Shown here piece by piece: positions 6,240 to 11,653 of a stretch of 11,653 nucleotides of DNA. Under the pieces are notes generated by a model. It did not search any database, had not been told where the DNA came from, and saw nothing but the letters and a program-made list of their open reading frames with translations. Position numbers and translations under genes: made by a program. The stretch comes from an uncultured Collinsella sp. (lineage in GTDB: Bacteria; Actinomycetota; Coriobacteriia; Coriobacteriales; Coriobacteriaceae): NCBI GenBank assembly GCA_900761995.1, contig CAAFEY010000124.1, positions 1-11,653 of the forward strand. Direction: 5' to 3'. Each line of letters opens with the position of its first letter. Position 1 is the stretch's first letter.

Positions 6240-6276
6240 GCGGGCCGCTTGGCACATCGTCGTCCAAGAGGCCCGC
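6240..6276. terminator. Hairpin between convergent genes (likely bidirectional terminator)
   Basis: GCGGGCC + CTTGG pairs with CCAAG + GGCCCGC: 12 bp with one g/a mismatch and an 11-base loop. It lies 10 bases past the plus-strand stop codon and 12 bases past the PIN stop codon on the other strand. There is no good T-run on either side, so efficiency is uncertain, but the position fits. Confidence 0.65.
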
Positions 6277-6288
6277 AAACAGTTCGCG

Positions 6289-6804
6289 TCAACCGATAGC
6301 CGCGCCGCCGCGTTCGGCCAAAGCAAGAATCGGCATCATTTGACGAGGTGTCTTTGCTGCAAGATGGGCATGTTCGAGCAGCTTGCGATCGTTAGTTACC
6401 AAGTAATCAACCTGTGCGCGTTTGCATGCGGCGAGTACCAAGTTGTCCTCGTAATCGCGATGGAGCGCTAAGTATTTGTCGGCCAGCCAAAGATCCGACG
6501 CATCTGCACCCACGGCCGTGGCGTTTTCGGTCATGTTCCGAACAAACGCCAACGCCGCATCGCCAATCGCGCGGGCAGATGCCTCATCGAGCGCTCCCCC
6601 GCTGGCAAGAACGCTACGCTTCAGCTCGTGTTGGACAACGTACAGCACGTCCTTAGCGATATGCACCGGGAAGAACAGCAACGCCCCCGTCTCCGTCGCC
6701 TGCCCAATAAACGCACGCGCGGCAAGCGACTCAGTATGGTCGACGCAAAACGAATCAACCCATACGTTGGCGTCCACCATGATCTTGAGAGATGCCCCAC
6801 TCAC
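6289..6804 (-). CDS. PIN-domain toxin (putative ribonuclease of a type II toxin-antitoxin pair)
   Basis: PIN-domain proteins are Mg-dependent RNases; in toxin-antitoxin pairs they cleave RNA to arrest growth. The 171-aa protein shows the first acidic residue Asp11 in KIMVDANVWVD, a candidate second acidic residue Asp52 in HIAKDVLYVV, and the third cluster in DYEDNLVLAACKRAQVDYLVTNDRKLL (117-143) with Asp120 and Asp139. This matches the PIN_3-type layout. The start is GTG at 6802-6804, overlapping the antitoxin stop codon as GTGA. AAAGGGG lies 8 bases upstream, and the frame is continuous with the PIN N-terminus. An internal ATG at residue 9 is possible but less well placed. Translation is coupled to the antitoxin. 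The catalytic residues appear intact, so it is probably active; target RNA is unknown. Confidence 0.85.
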   Translation of the reverse strand: MSGASLKIMVDANVWVDSFCVDHTESLAARAFIGQATETGALLFFPVHIAKDVLYVVQHELKRSVLASGGALDEASARAIGDAALAFVRNMTENATAVGADASDLWLADKYLALHRDYEDNLVLAACKRAQVDYLVTNDRKLLEHAHLAAKTPRQMMPILALAERGGAAIG

Positions 6805-7163
6805 TGGATCATCCCCTTTTGGCGATAATGCTCATCCATGGCTTCGGAATAAATTGTGTCCCAACCGCGATCGTCGGATACGGGCGACGTAGCGATGCCC
6901 AAATCTGCATAAAGCCGGTCTGCCGCTGCCCACGATGCGGCGAACGGAGTATCGTGCGCAACGGTCTGTTGCTGGCCATCAACGGCAGACAGCACTTCCT
7001 CACACTGCCCGCCACCCTGTGCGACCTTGGCCACGACCTTTTTGATGAGCTCGGGCAGTGACCTGCCCGAAAGCTGCAGCGCTTCCTCGGCACGGTCCTT
7101 GACCTGGCGATCCACGCGAACATTCACTTGCGCCATGCCGCTAATAGCACCCACGCCATTCAC
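6801..7163 (-). CDS. RelB/DinJ-like ribbon-helix-helix antitoxin
   Basis: Antitoxin of the PIN toxin downstream: it should bind the toxin with its C-terminal part and repress the operon with its N-terminal ribbon-helix-helix. Seen: the strand AQVNVRVDRQVKDRAEEAL (11-29) followed by LSGRSLPELIKKVVAKVA (31-48), the RelB/DinJ pattern of a short beta strand, then two helices separated by a G-S/L turn. The C-terminal half (about 50-120) is less conserved and probably wraps the toxin. I use the ATG at 7161-7163, which has AAGGAG 5 bases upstream; an ATG at 7136 would give the more usual MAQVNVRVD start but has no ribosome binding site. The 120-aa length is somewhat long for RelB. It overlaps the toxin gene by 4 bases. 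Confidence 0.8.
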   Translation of the reverse strand: MNGVGAISGMAQVNVRVDRQVKDRAEEALQLSGRSLPELIKKVVAKVAQGGGQCEEVLSAVDGQQQTVAHDTPFAASWAAADRLYADLGIATSPVSDDRGWDTIYSEAMDEHYRQKGMIQ

Positions 7164-7176
7164 GCTCCTTCAATTT

Positions 7177-7223
7177 GCTAGCCCTGCTAGCACCACTATA
7201 TAGAGAAGCTAGCAGGTGGTCAA
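7177..7223 (-). promoter_or_regulatory. Promoter and dyad operator of the toxin-antitoxin operon
   Basis: Promoter: -35 TTGACC (7218-7223), 17-bp spacer, -10 TATAGT (7195-7200). The inverted repeat CCTGCTAGC / GCTAGCAGG (7208-7216 and 7183-7191) has 9-bp perfect arms and a 16-bp centre that includes the -10. A third GCTAGC sits at 7177-7182, 9 bp from the second. A ribbon-helix-helix repressor bound here would cover the promoter, as expected of autoregulated toxin-antitoxin operons. Confidence 0.8.
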
Positions 7224-7227
7224 ACGC

Positions 7228-7273
7228 AAAAGGCCAGCGCCCGGATGGCGGCAATGCCATCCGGGCGCGGGCC
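7228..7273 (-). terminator. Intrinsic terminator of the DUF6110-ATPase operon
   Basis: A perfect 13-bp stem GCGCCCGGATGGC / GCCATCCGGGCGC with a 6-base loop (7237-7268), extended by a further GGCC/GGCC after one mismatch (7232-7235 with 7270-7273). It is followed on the transcript by UUUU (7228-7231). It starts 25 bases after the ATPase stop codon and insulates the toxin-antitoxin promoter. Confidence 0.88.
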
Positions 7274-7297
7274 AGATAACGTGGGCGAACACACCCG

Positions 7298-9373
7298 TTA
7301 GCGCAGATACGCTTTCGCGTTGTTGAGGCTATAGACAATCGTTGAGCCGTTGTGCAGGAGCGATGACGTCTGAGGGGTAATCGCGCCGGTAATGCCGAGC
7401 GCCAGCAGCGCCGAGTTGGTGAGCATCACCTTAGAGTAGGAGCTCGTCAGACGGTCGATGAGACCCTGACTCATGCGGCGCAGGCGCACGATCGCGGCAA
7501 GATCCGTATCGGTCAGGATGATATCGGCGACCTCCTTGGCAATGTCGCTTCCGCCGCCCATGGCCAACCCCACATCGGCCAAACCGAGCGCCGGCGAATC
7601 GTTGACGCCGTCGCCCACCATGGCAACGTGGCGCCCCTCGCCCTTAATGCGCTCCACATACGCGTACTTGTCCTCGGGCAGCAGCTCGGCCTTAAACTCG
7701 TCGACGCCCGCCTCTCGCGCAATGCGCTCGGCCGTGCGCTCGGAGTCGCCCGTGAGCATAACGACATGCTTGACGCCCAGCGCATGCAGGTCGGCGATTG
7801 CCTCGCGGACCCCGGGCTTGAGCGGGTCCTCGATACCGAGCACGCCGACGACCTTTCCATCGACCGCCAGATACAGCGGCGACAGGCCCTGCATCTGGGA
7901 CTCGATTTGCTCCTTAATGTCGGACTCGAGCTGCGCGCCCTCATCCTCAAATACAAAGTGCGCGGAACCGATGATGGCGCGACGCCCTTCAATGGACGAA
8001 GCGATGCCGTGCGCCACGATGTATTCGACGGCGGCATGGCGCTCGCGGTGCTCGAGCCCGCGCTCGCGGGCGGCGTTGACCACGGCACGCGCCACCGGAT
8101 GCGGAAAATGCTCCTCCAAGCAAGCGGAAAGGCGCAGGACCTCGTCCTCGCTCCAGCCATCGGTGGTGAGCACGCAGGCAAGACGCGGCTGTGCCTCGGT
8201 AAGCGTGCCAGTCTTATCAAACACAATGGTGTCGGCCTTGGCAAACGACTCAAAGTACTTCGCGCCCTTGACCATGACGCCCATCTTGGCAGCATCGCTC
8301 ATAGCGGTCATGACGGCAACGGAACCCGTGAGCTTGAGTGCACACGAGTAGTCGACCATCAGCGCCGCCGAGGTCTTGATGAGGCTGCGGGTGGTAAGCG
8401 CAACCAGGCCCGCGAGCAGGAAGTTCCACGGGACGATCTTGTTAGCAAGGTCCTCCATGTGCGACTGGCCCTCGGACTTGAGCGAGTCGGCCGTCTGCAC
8501 GAGCGAGACAATTGAGCGCAGTTTGGTTTGCGCCGTATTGGCGCGCACACGCACCAAGATGCTGCCGTCCTCCACGACGGTGCCGGCGAACACGTCGTCG
8601 CCCACGCTGCGCTCGACGGCAAGCGGCTCGCCGGTCAGGGTCGCCTGGTTGACCATGGCGCTCCCCTGCTCGACAACACCGTCGATGCAAATGGACATGC
8701 CAGTGCGCACGGCGACCAGATCGCCGGGCTCAAGCTCGGTGGCGGCAACGCTTACCTCGGTGTCGCCGACGACCTTTTGCGCCTTGTCGGGCACATCGAG
8801 CAGCGAGTTGATGAGCTCATTTTCGCTCATGGCGCGGGTGTAGTCCTCGAGCAGCTCGCCCACGTTGAGCAGGAACATCGTCTGGCCCGCGGTGTCGACA
8901 TCACGCTTGACGAACGAAATGCCGATGGCCGAAGCGTCGAGCACGGGAACGGTCAGGCGCGGCTGCGCGAGCTCATGAAGGGCAGCGCGCAAAAATGCCA
9001 TGTAACCGGCCACGACAAACACCGCACGCAGAGGCGTCGGCAAGAACCAGCGACGTGCGTAATGGGCACCGATAAGTGTGGCAAGATCCATGACGAGCTT
9101 GTGCTTGCGTGGCTCAAGCTGCATCACGTAGCCTGTCTTTGCGTCGGCAATGGCCTGAGCGTCGAGCGCACCGACGGCGGCCAGCACGGCATCGCGGCGC
9201 GACTCGTCGTATTCGAGTGCCATCTGGCCGATGCGGCCGTAGACGCGCACCTTGTGCACGCCGTCGATGTCGCCGCCAAGCTTAAGAAGTGCATCGAGAT
9301 CGCTCTCTGGCACAGGACCCGCCAATTGAAGACGGGTCCTGCCGGGGATCTCGCTAATAATCGAGAATCTCAT
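7298..9373 (-). CDS. Heavy-metal translocating P-type ATPase (P1B-like) with N-terminal HMA-type domain and SCALK membrane motif
   Basis: ATP-driven metal-ion pump of the inner membrane, 691 aa. Domain order: a divergent HMA-like N-terminal domain (1-75, starting ISEIPGRTRLQL, without a CxxC metal site), then membrane helices (about 95-175). The actuator domain has TGEP (247-250), followed by helices around 315-365. The P-domain aspartate is Asp386 in DKTGT. The P1B-type His-Pro is His425-Pro426 (HFPHPVARA). TGD is at 541-543 and MVGDGVND at 585-592. The last helices end with LLHNGSTIVYSLNN. Where typical P1B pumps have CPC in the sixth helix, this one has DYSCALK (341-347). All catalytic motifs are intact, so it should be active; the metal cannot be named from sequence. 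The start at 9373 has a modest AGG ribosome binding site, and the gene follows the small DUF6110-like gene by 18 bases in one operon. Confidence 0.93.
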   Translation of the reverse strand: MRFSIISEIPGRTRLQLAGPVPESDLDALLKLGGDIDGVHKVRVYGRIGQMALEYDESRRDAVLAAVGALDAQAIADAKTGYVMQLEPRKHKLVMDLATLIGAHYARRWFLPTPLRAVFVVAGYMAFLRAALHELAQPRLTVPVLDASAIGISFVKRDVDTAGQTMFLLNVGELLEDYTRAMSENELINSLLDVPDKAQKVVGDTEVSVAATELEPGDLVAVRTGMSICIDGVVEQGSAMVNQATLTGEPLAVERSVGDDVFAGTVVEDGSILVRVRANTAQTKLRSIVSLVQTADSLKSEGQSHMEDLANKIVPWNFLLAGLVALTTRSLIKTSAALMVDYSCALKLTGSVAVMTAMSDAAKMGVMVKGAKYFESFAKADTIVFDKTGTLTEAQPRLACVLTTDGWSEDEVLRLSACLEEHFPHPVARAVVNAARERGLEHRERHAAVEYIVAHGIASSIEGRRAIIGSAHFVFEDEGAQLESDIKEQIESQMQGLSPLYLAVDGKVVGVLGIEDPLKPGVREAIADLHALGVKHVVMLTGDSERTAERIAREAGVDEFKAELLPEDKYAYVERIKGEGRHVAMVGDGVNDSPALGLADVGLAMGGGSDIAKEVADIILTDTDLAAIVRLRRMSQGLIDRLTSSYSKVMLTNSALLALGITGAITPQTSSLLHNGSTIVYSLNNAKAYLR

Positions 9374-9391
9374 AGTTTGTGCCTGGGAGCG

Positions 9392-9637
9392 TTACTCGGC
9401 TGCCTCGTCAGCAGCGGCCTCGCTCTGGGTGATGTAGGCCGCCTCGGCAACCATGTCGTCGACCTCGGCCTTGGCCTGCTCGACCATGTCCTGGTAGCCA
9501 TTCTTGATGCGCATGCCGCACGCAATGCCCTGCACGCAGGCATTCTTTACCGGAGCGCTGGTGAGCAGCTTAATGCCGGCCGTGCCAAGCAGAAAACCGC
9601 CACCAACAAGCAGGGTATTGAACGTCGACTTCTTCAT
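9392..9637 (-). CDS. DUF6110-like small membrane-anchored protein
   Basis: 81-aa protein of unknown function. Seen: MKKSTFNTLLVGGGFLLGTAGIKLLTS (1-27), one hydrophobic glycine-rich segment (about 8-25), then VKNACVQGIACGMRIKNGYQDMVEQAKAEVDDMVAEA, an amphipathic helix with two cysteines, and an acidic tail. This layout (membrane helix with GTAGIKLLTS, then a soluble helix) is what I recall for DUF6110 proteins, which are found beside P1B-type ATPases; that assignment rests on memory, not a search. The ATG at 9635-9637 has GGGAGAGG 4-8 bases upstream; a longer frame from 9697 has no such signal. It is the first gene of the operon, ahead of the ATPase by 18 bases. A role in assembling or regulating the pump is a reasonable guess. 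Confidence 0.8.
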   Translation of the reverse strand: MKKSTFNTLLVGGGFLLGTAGIKLLTSAPVKNACVQGIACGMRIKNGYQDMVEQAKAEVDDMVAEAAYITQSEAAADEAAE

Positions 9638-9745
9638 GTTGCCTCTCCCTTTTGCCGCATTGGACGCGGCATGGTGCCTCAGCACCCGAGTAAACAAGTT
9701 TGCTCGAGCACGCTTTTGAAATATCTCAATTTTATCTAACTATCT

Positions 9746-9765
9746 AGGTCAGCCATGGCTAACCT
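9746..9765. promoter_or_regulatory. 20-bp palindromic operator candidate upstream of the DUF6110-ATPase operon
   Basis: AGGTCAGCCATGGCTAACCT on the plus strand; 9 of 10 base pairs of the inverted repeat match (only c9750/a9761 fail). It begins right after the predicted transcription start (near 9766), where a repressor would block the polymerase. Half-sites AGGTTAGC are reminiscent of those of DtxR/IdeR-type metal repressors, but the centre is longer than that consensus, so the identity of the regulator is open. Confidence 0.6.
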
Positions 9766-9772
9766 TTTGAAA

Positions 9773-9801
9773 ATTAACGATGCGGAGTAACCGATTGTCA
9801 A
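9773..9801 (-). promoter_or_regulatory. Promoter of the DUF6110-ATPase operon
   Basis: On the minus strand, -35 TTGACA (9796-9801, consensus), 17-bp spacer, -10 GTTAAT (9773-9778, 4 of 6). The predicted start near 9766 gives a leader of about 130 nt that holds the palindrome and AT-rich sequence. A second -10-like TAAAAT lies near 9730-9735 without a -35. Confidence 0.65.
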
Positions 9802-9807
9802 TGTGAG

Positions 9808-9824
9808 AAAGGGACTGTCCCTTT
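9808..9824. repeat. 17-bp perfect palindrome AAAGGGACTGTCCCTTT
   Basis: Perfectly symmetrical around one base. It lies 9 bases past the ABC transporter stop codon and 6 bases upstream of the next promoter's -35. As RNA it gives a 6-bp stem with a 5-base loop followed by a short U-rich stretch, so it could be a weak terminator; it may also belong to a dispersed palindrome family. Confidence 0.65.
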
Positions 9825-9832
9825 GCCCCTTC

Positions 9833-11590
9833 TTACAACTGCCAGGTAGCTGCTTCCTTTTGCAGCGCCACCATGCGGGCGAATTCTCCACCTGCCGCCT
9901 TGAGCTGCGCCGGAGTGCCCTGCTCGGCAACCACACCATCCTTGAGTACAACGATCTTATCGGCATTTTCTACCGTGCGCATACGGTGGGCGATCACGAT
10001 AACTGTCTTTCCTGCGAGCAGGCGGGAGAGCGCCTGCTGCACCACGGTCTCGTTCTCCACATCCAAACTCGCCGTCGCCTCGTCCAGCAACACAATCGGT
10101 GCGTCTTTGAGCAGCGCACGGGCGATAGAGATGCGCTGGCGCTCACCGCCGGACAGCTTGGAGCCGTTCTCGCCGATCATGGTGTCATAGCCCTGCGGCA
10201 TGCGGCTCACAAACTCGTCGCAGTTGGCGGCACGCGCGGCAGCAAGCACTTCCTCATCGGTGGCATCGCGGCGACCAAGACGGATGTTTCCCATCACCGT
10301 GTCGTCAAAGAGCAACACGTCTTGGAACACAATGGCGTAGTCGCGCAGCAACACCTCGGGATCCACGCTCGCAACATCCACGCCGCCCACGGTGACCGTG
10401 CCTTCGGTGGCGTCCCAAAAGCGCGCGGCCAGGCGGCTCACCGTGGACTTACCGGAACCCGAAGGACCGACCAGTGCCGTGACCTCCCCTTCTTTGGCGG
10501 CAAAGCTCACATCGGTAAGAACTTTCTCGCCGGCGCGGCCGTCCTCGCCCGCACCATAACCAAATGCCACGTGATCGAACACCACGTCATGACCTACGGG
10601 CTCAAACTGCTCGCTGCCCCGCGCCACGGGCTCTTCCATGATGGAGCGCATGCGCTTGGCCGACGACTCGGCGGCAAACAGCTCGGACATCAGCATCAGT
10701 GCCTGATCGAAGGGCGCATAGATGCGGCTCACCATGAGCAGGAAGGCAAACATCACCAAAAAGTCGACCCGGCCGGAGGCGACCATCGCAGCGCCCGTGA
10801 CCAACGTGGTGGCAATCCCCAGACGCAGGATGGCAAAGGCGGAGTTGACCAAAAGCCCATTGGCGAGCTCGCCCTTGGTGGTCTCGCGCTCCTCGGCATC
10901 GATCACGGCGTTGAGCCCCTCAAGATAATGAGCCTCCTGGTTGGTGGCGCGGATCTCGCGCACGCAGTCGAGCGTCTCCTGGATCGCCTCGGTAACCTTG
11001 ACCTTCTCGGCACGCACATGGTCGAACACCGGGGTCATGGGGCCGCGTGTCAGATACAGCACGGCAAAGGCCACGGGCACGCTCCAAAACGCCGCGATCG
11101 CCAGCTGCCAGCAAAAGAACAGCGACGCCACGAACACAATGGCGCTTGCGATGATGGCACCCCAAAGCTCTCCCAGCACGTGGCTGTAGGCGTGCTCCAT
11201 GGCCTGGACGTCACCCATGATGGTCTCGGTTAAATCGGCCAGATCACGACGACCGAAAAACGACAGCGGCAGTTTGCGCAAGCGCTCGGCGATCTCCATA
11301 CGCTGCTTGCCGCACTCCTCGTAAAAGATGCAGTAGGTGTAGTAATACTGCTGCCAGTTAGAGGCAAAGAGCAACACGAAAAAGACCAGGAGGCCGCCCA
11401 CAATCGGCAGGGCATCCGGCAGGTCGGCACCGGTGGCGAGATGTTCGACAAAACCGGCCATGACCAGGAACAATAAGCCCATGCCGGCCATGATAATGAG
11501 ATTGGTGAGCGCGGTCCAGAAAATGCCGCGTTTTACGCCGGCGACGCCTTTATCGGATAGGAAATACTTCTTTTGGAATGAGGCGAACAT
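9833..11590 (-). CDS. ABC exporter half-transporter (membrane domain fused to ATPase domain)
   Basis: Type IV exporter-fold half-transporter, 585 aa, working as a dimer to export an unknown substrate (drug, lipid, peptide or siderophore type). The membrane domain covers about residues 20-310 with hydrophobic segments near 28-48, 62-77, 145-160, 168-181, 250-271 and 275-290. The nucleotide-binding domain (about 335-585) has Walker A GPSGSGKST (375-383), Q-loop Gln423, signature LSGGERQ (479-485), Walker B IVLLDE (499-504) and switch His535. All catalytic residues are present, so this half is ATPase-competent. The ATG at 11588-11590 has GGGAGG upstream. It directly abuts the stop codon of the preceding gene (TAA-ATG), whose tail resembles its own C-terminus, indicating a heterodimeric pair. 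The substrate cannot be deduced. Confidence 0.95.
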   Translation of the reverse strand: MFASFQKKYFLSDKGVAGVKRGIFWTALTNLIIMAGMGLLFLVMAGFVEHLATGADLPDALPIVGGLLVFFVLLFASNWQQYYYTYCIFYEECGKQRMEIAERLRKLPLSFFGRRDLADLTETIMGDVQAMEHAYSHVLGELWGAIIASAIVFVASLFFCWQLAIAAFWSVPVAFAVLYLTRGPMTPVFDHVRAEKVKVTEAIQETLDCVREIRATNQEAHYLEGLNAVIDAEERETTKGELANGLLVNSAFAILRLGIATTLVTGAAMVASGRVDFLVMFAFLLMVSRIYAPFDQALMLMSELFAAESSAKRMRSIMEEPVARGSEQFEPVGHDVVFDHVAFGYGAGEDGRAGEKVLTDVSFAAKEGEVTALVGPSGSGKSTVSRLAARFWDATEGTVTVGGVDVASVDPEVLLRDYAIVFQDVLLFDDTVMGNIRLGRRDATDEEVLAAARAANCDEFVSRMPQGYDTMIGENGSKLSGGERQRISIARALLKDAPIVLLDEATASLDVENETVVQQALSRLLAGKTVIVIAHRMRTVENADKIVVLKDGVVAEQGTPAQLKAAGGEFARMVALQKEAATWQL

Positions 11591-11653
11591 TTAGGCCTCG
11601 CCTCCCTTCGTGACGGCGGCATCCGCGGCAGCAGTGATCTTCCAGCTCGCGGC
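11591..11653 (-). CDS. C-terminal tail of an upstream gene, probably the partner ABC half-transporter
   Basis: Only the last 20 codons and the TAA stop are in the window: AASWKITAAADAAVTKGGEA. The start AASWKI resembles the EAATWQL end of the downstream ABC transporter, and the stop codon touches the next start codon with no gap. This suggests a translationally coupled partner half-transporter. Identification rests on a very short tail plus context. Confidence 0.6.
   Translation of the reverse strand, partial: AASWKITAAADAAVTKGGEA

Noticed and set aside
8528..9739. 403-codon open frame on the plus strand
   Set aside because: Antisense to the ATPase, the DUF6110-like gene and the operon leader; no domain or start signal supports it.
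9803..11233. 476-codon open frame on the plus strand
   Set aside because: Antisense to the ABC transporter with all its motifs; the His/Gly/Arg-rich product is typical of an antisense frame, with no ribosome binding site or family match.

Overview
The window reads as chromosomal DNA of a high-GC actinobacterium, most likely class Coriobacteriia and probably Collinsella or a close relative. I infer this from protein character, codon use and the types of palindromic repeat, not from any database search. All but one of the genes lie on the minus strand. Most of the window is ordinary housekeeping and transport. The more unusual material is a 62-bp hairpin repeat array and short-palindrome cluster beside the tmRNA gene, a toxin-antitoxin pair with a clear dyad operator, and a metal-type P-ATPase lacking the usual CPC ligand motif.

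Minus-strand layout, in transcription order within each block:
(1) 3479-1. rplM and rpsI (L13, S9) are coupled, driven by a good sigma-70-type promoter and closed by a strong intrinsic terminator at 2564-2607. Next come glmM (phosphoglucosamine mutase), a stand-alone glucose-type PTS EIIA protein, and the 5' end of nagB (glucosamine-6-phosphate deaminase). nagB sits behind a 272-bp GC-rich leader with hairpins. GlmM and NagB send glucosamine-6-phosphate to cell wall or to glycolysis respectively, so this is a small amino-sugar neighbourhood.
(2) 4515-3637. A patatin-like phospholipase with its own ribosome binding site.
(3) 4516-5192 is non-coding. It holds four exact-period 62-bp hairpin units plus a partial fifth (4603 to about 4870), a pair of 31-bp direct repeats resembling a T-arm, a run of short perfect palindromes, and the tmRNA terminator.
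(4) 5556-5193. tmRNA (ssrA), with a readable tag frame ending MALAA.

The only plus-strand gene, 5796-6230, encodes a 144-aa helical protein of unknown function. It diverges from ssrA and converges on the toxin-antitoxin operon across a hairpin at 6240-6276. The toxin-antitoxin operon (7163-6289) has a ribbon-helix-helix, RelB/DinJ-like antitoxin and a PIN-domain RNase toxin with a 4-nt GTGA overlap. Its promoter (TTGACC-17-TATAGT) is embedded in a dyad of CCTGCTAGC half-sites.

A terminator at 7228-7273 separates this from a two-gene operon: a DUF6110-like small membrane-anchored protein (9637-9392) followed by an HMA-type P1B ATPase (9373-7298). The ATPase has DYSCALK where most relatives have a CPC motif. 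A near-perfect 20-bp palindrome lies at the predicted transcription start of this operon, where a repressor would bind. Finally, 11653-9833 encodes an ABC exporter half-transporter directly abutting the C-terminal tail of an upstream gene that looks like its heterodimer partner.

Together the window covers translation (L13, S9, tmRNA), amino-sugar flux, membrane transport and a stress or stability module. I do not see a clearly new multi-gene system. The best candidates for a second look are the repeat structures next to ssrA, the SCALK ATPase with its DUF6110 partner and operator, and the toxin-antitoxin operator.
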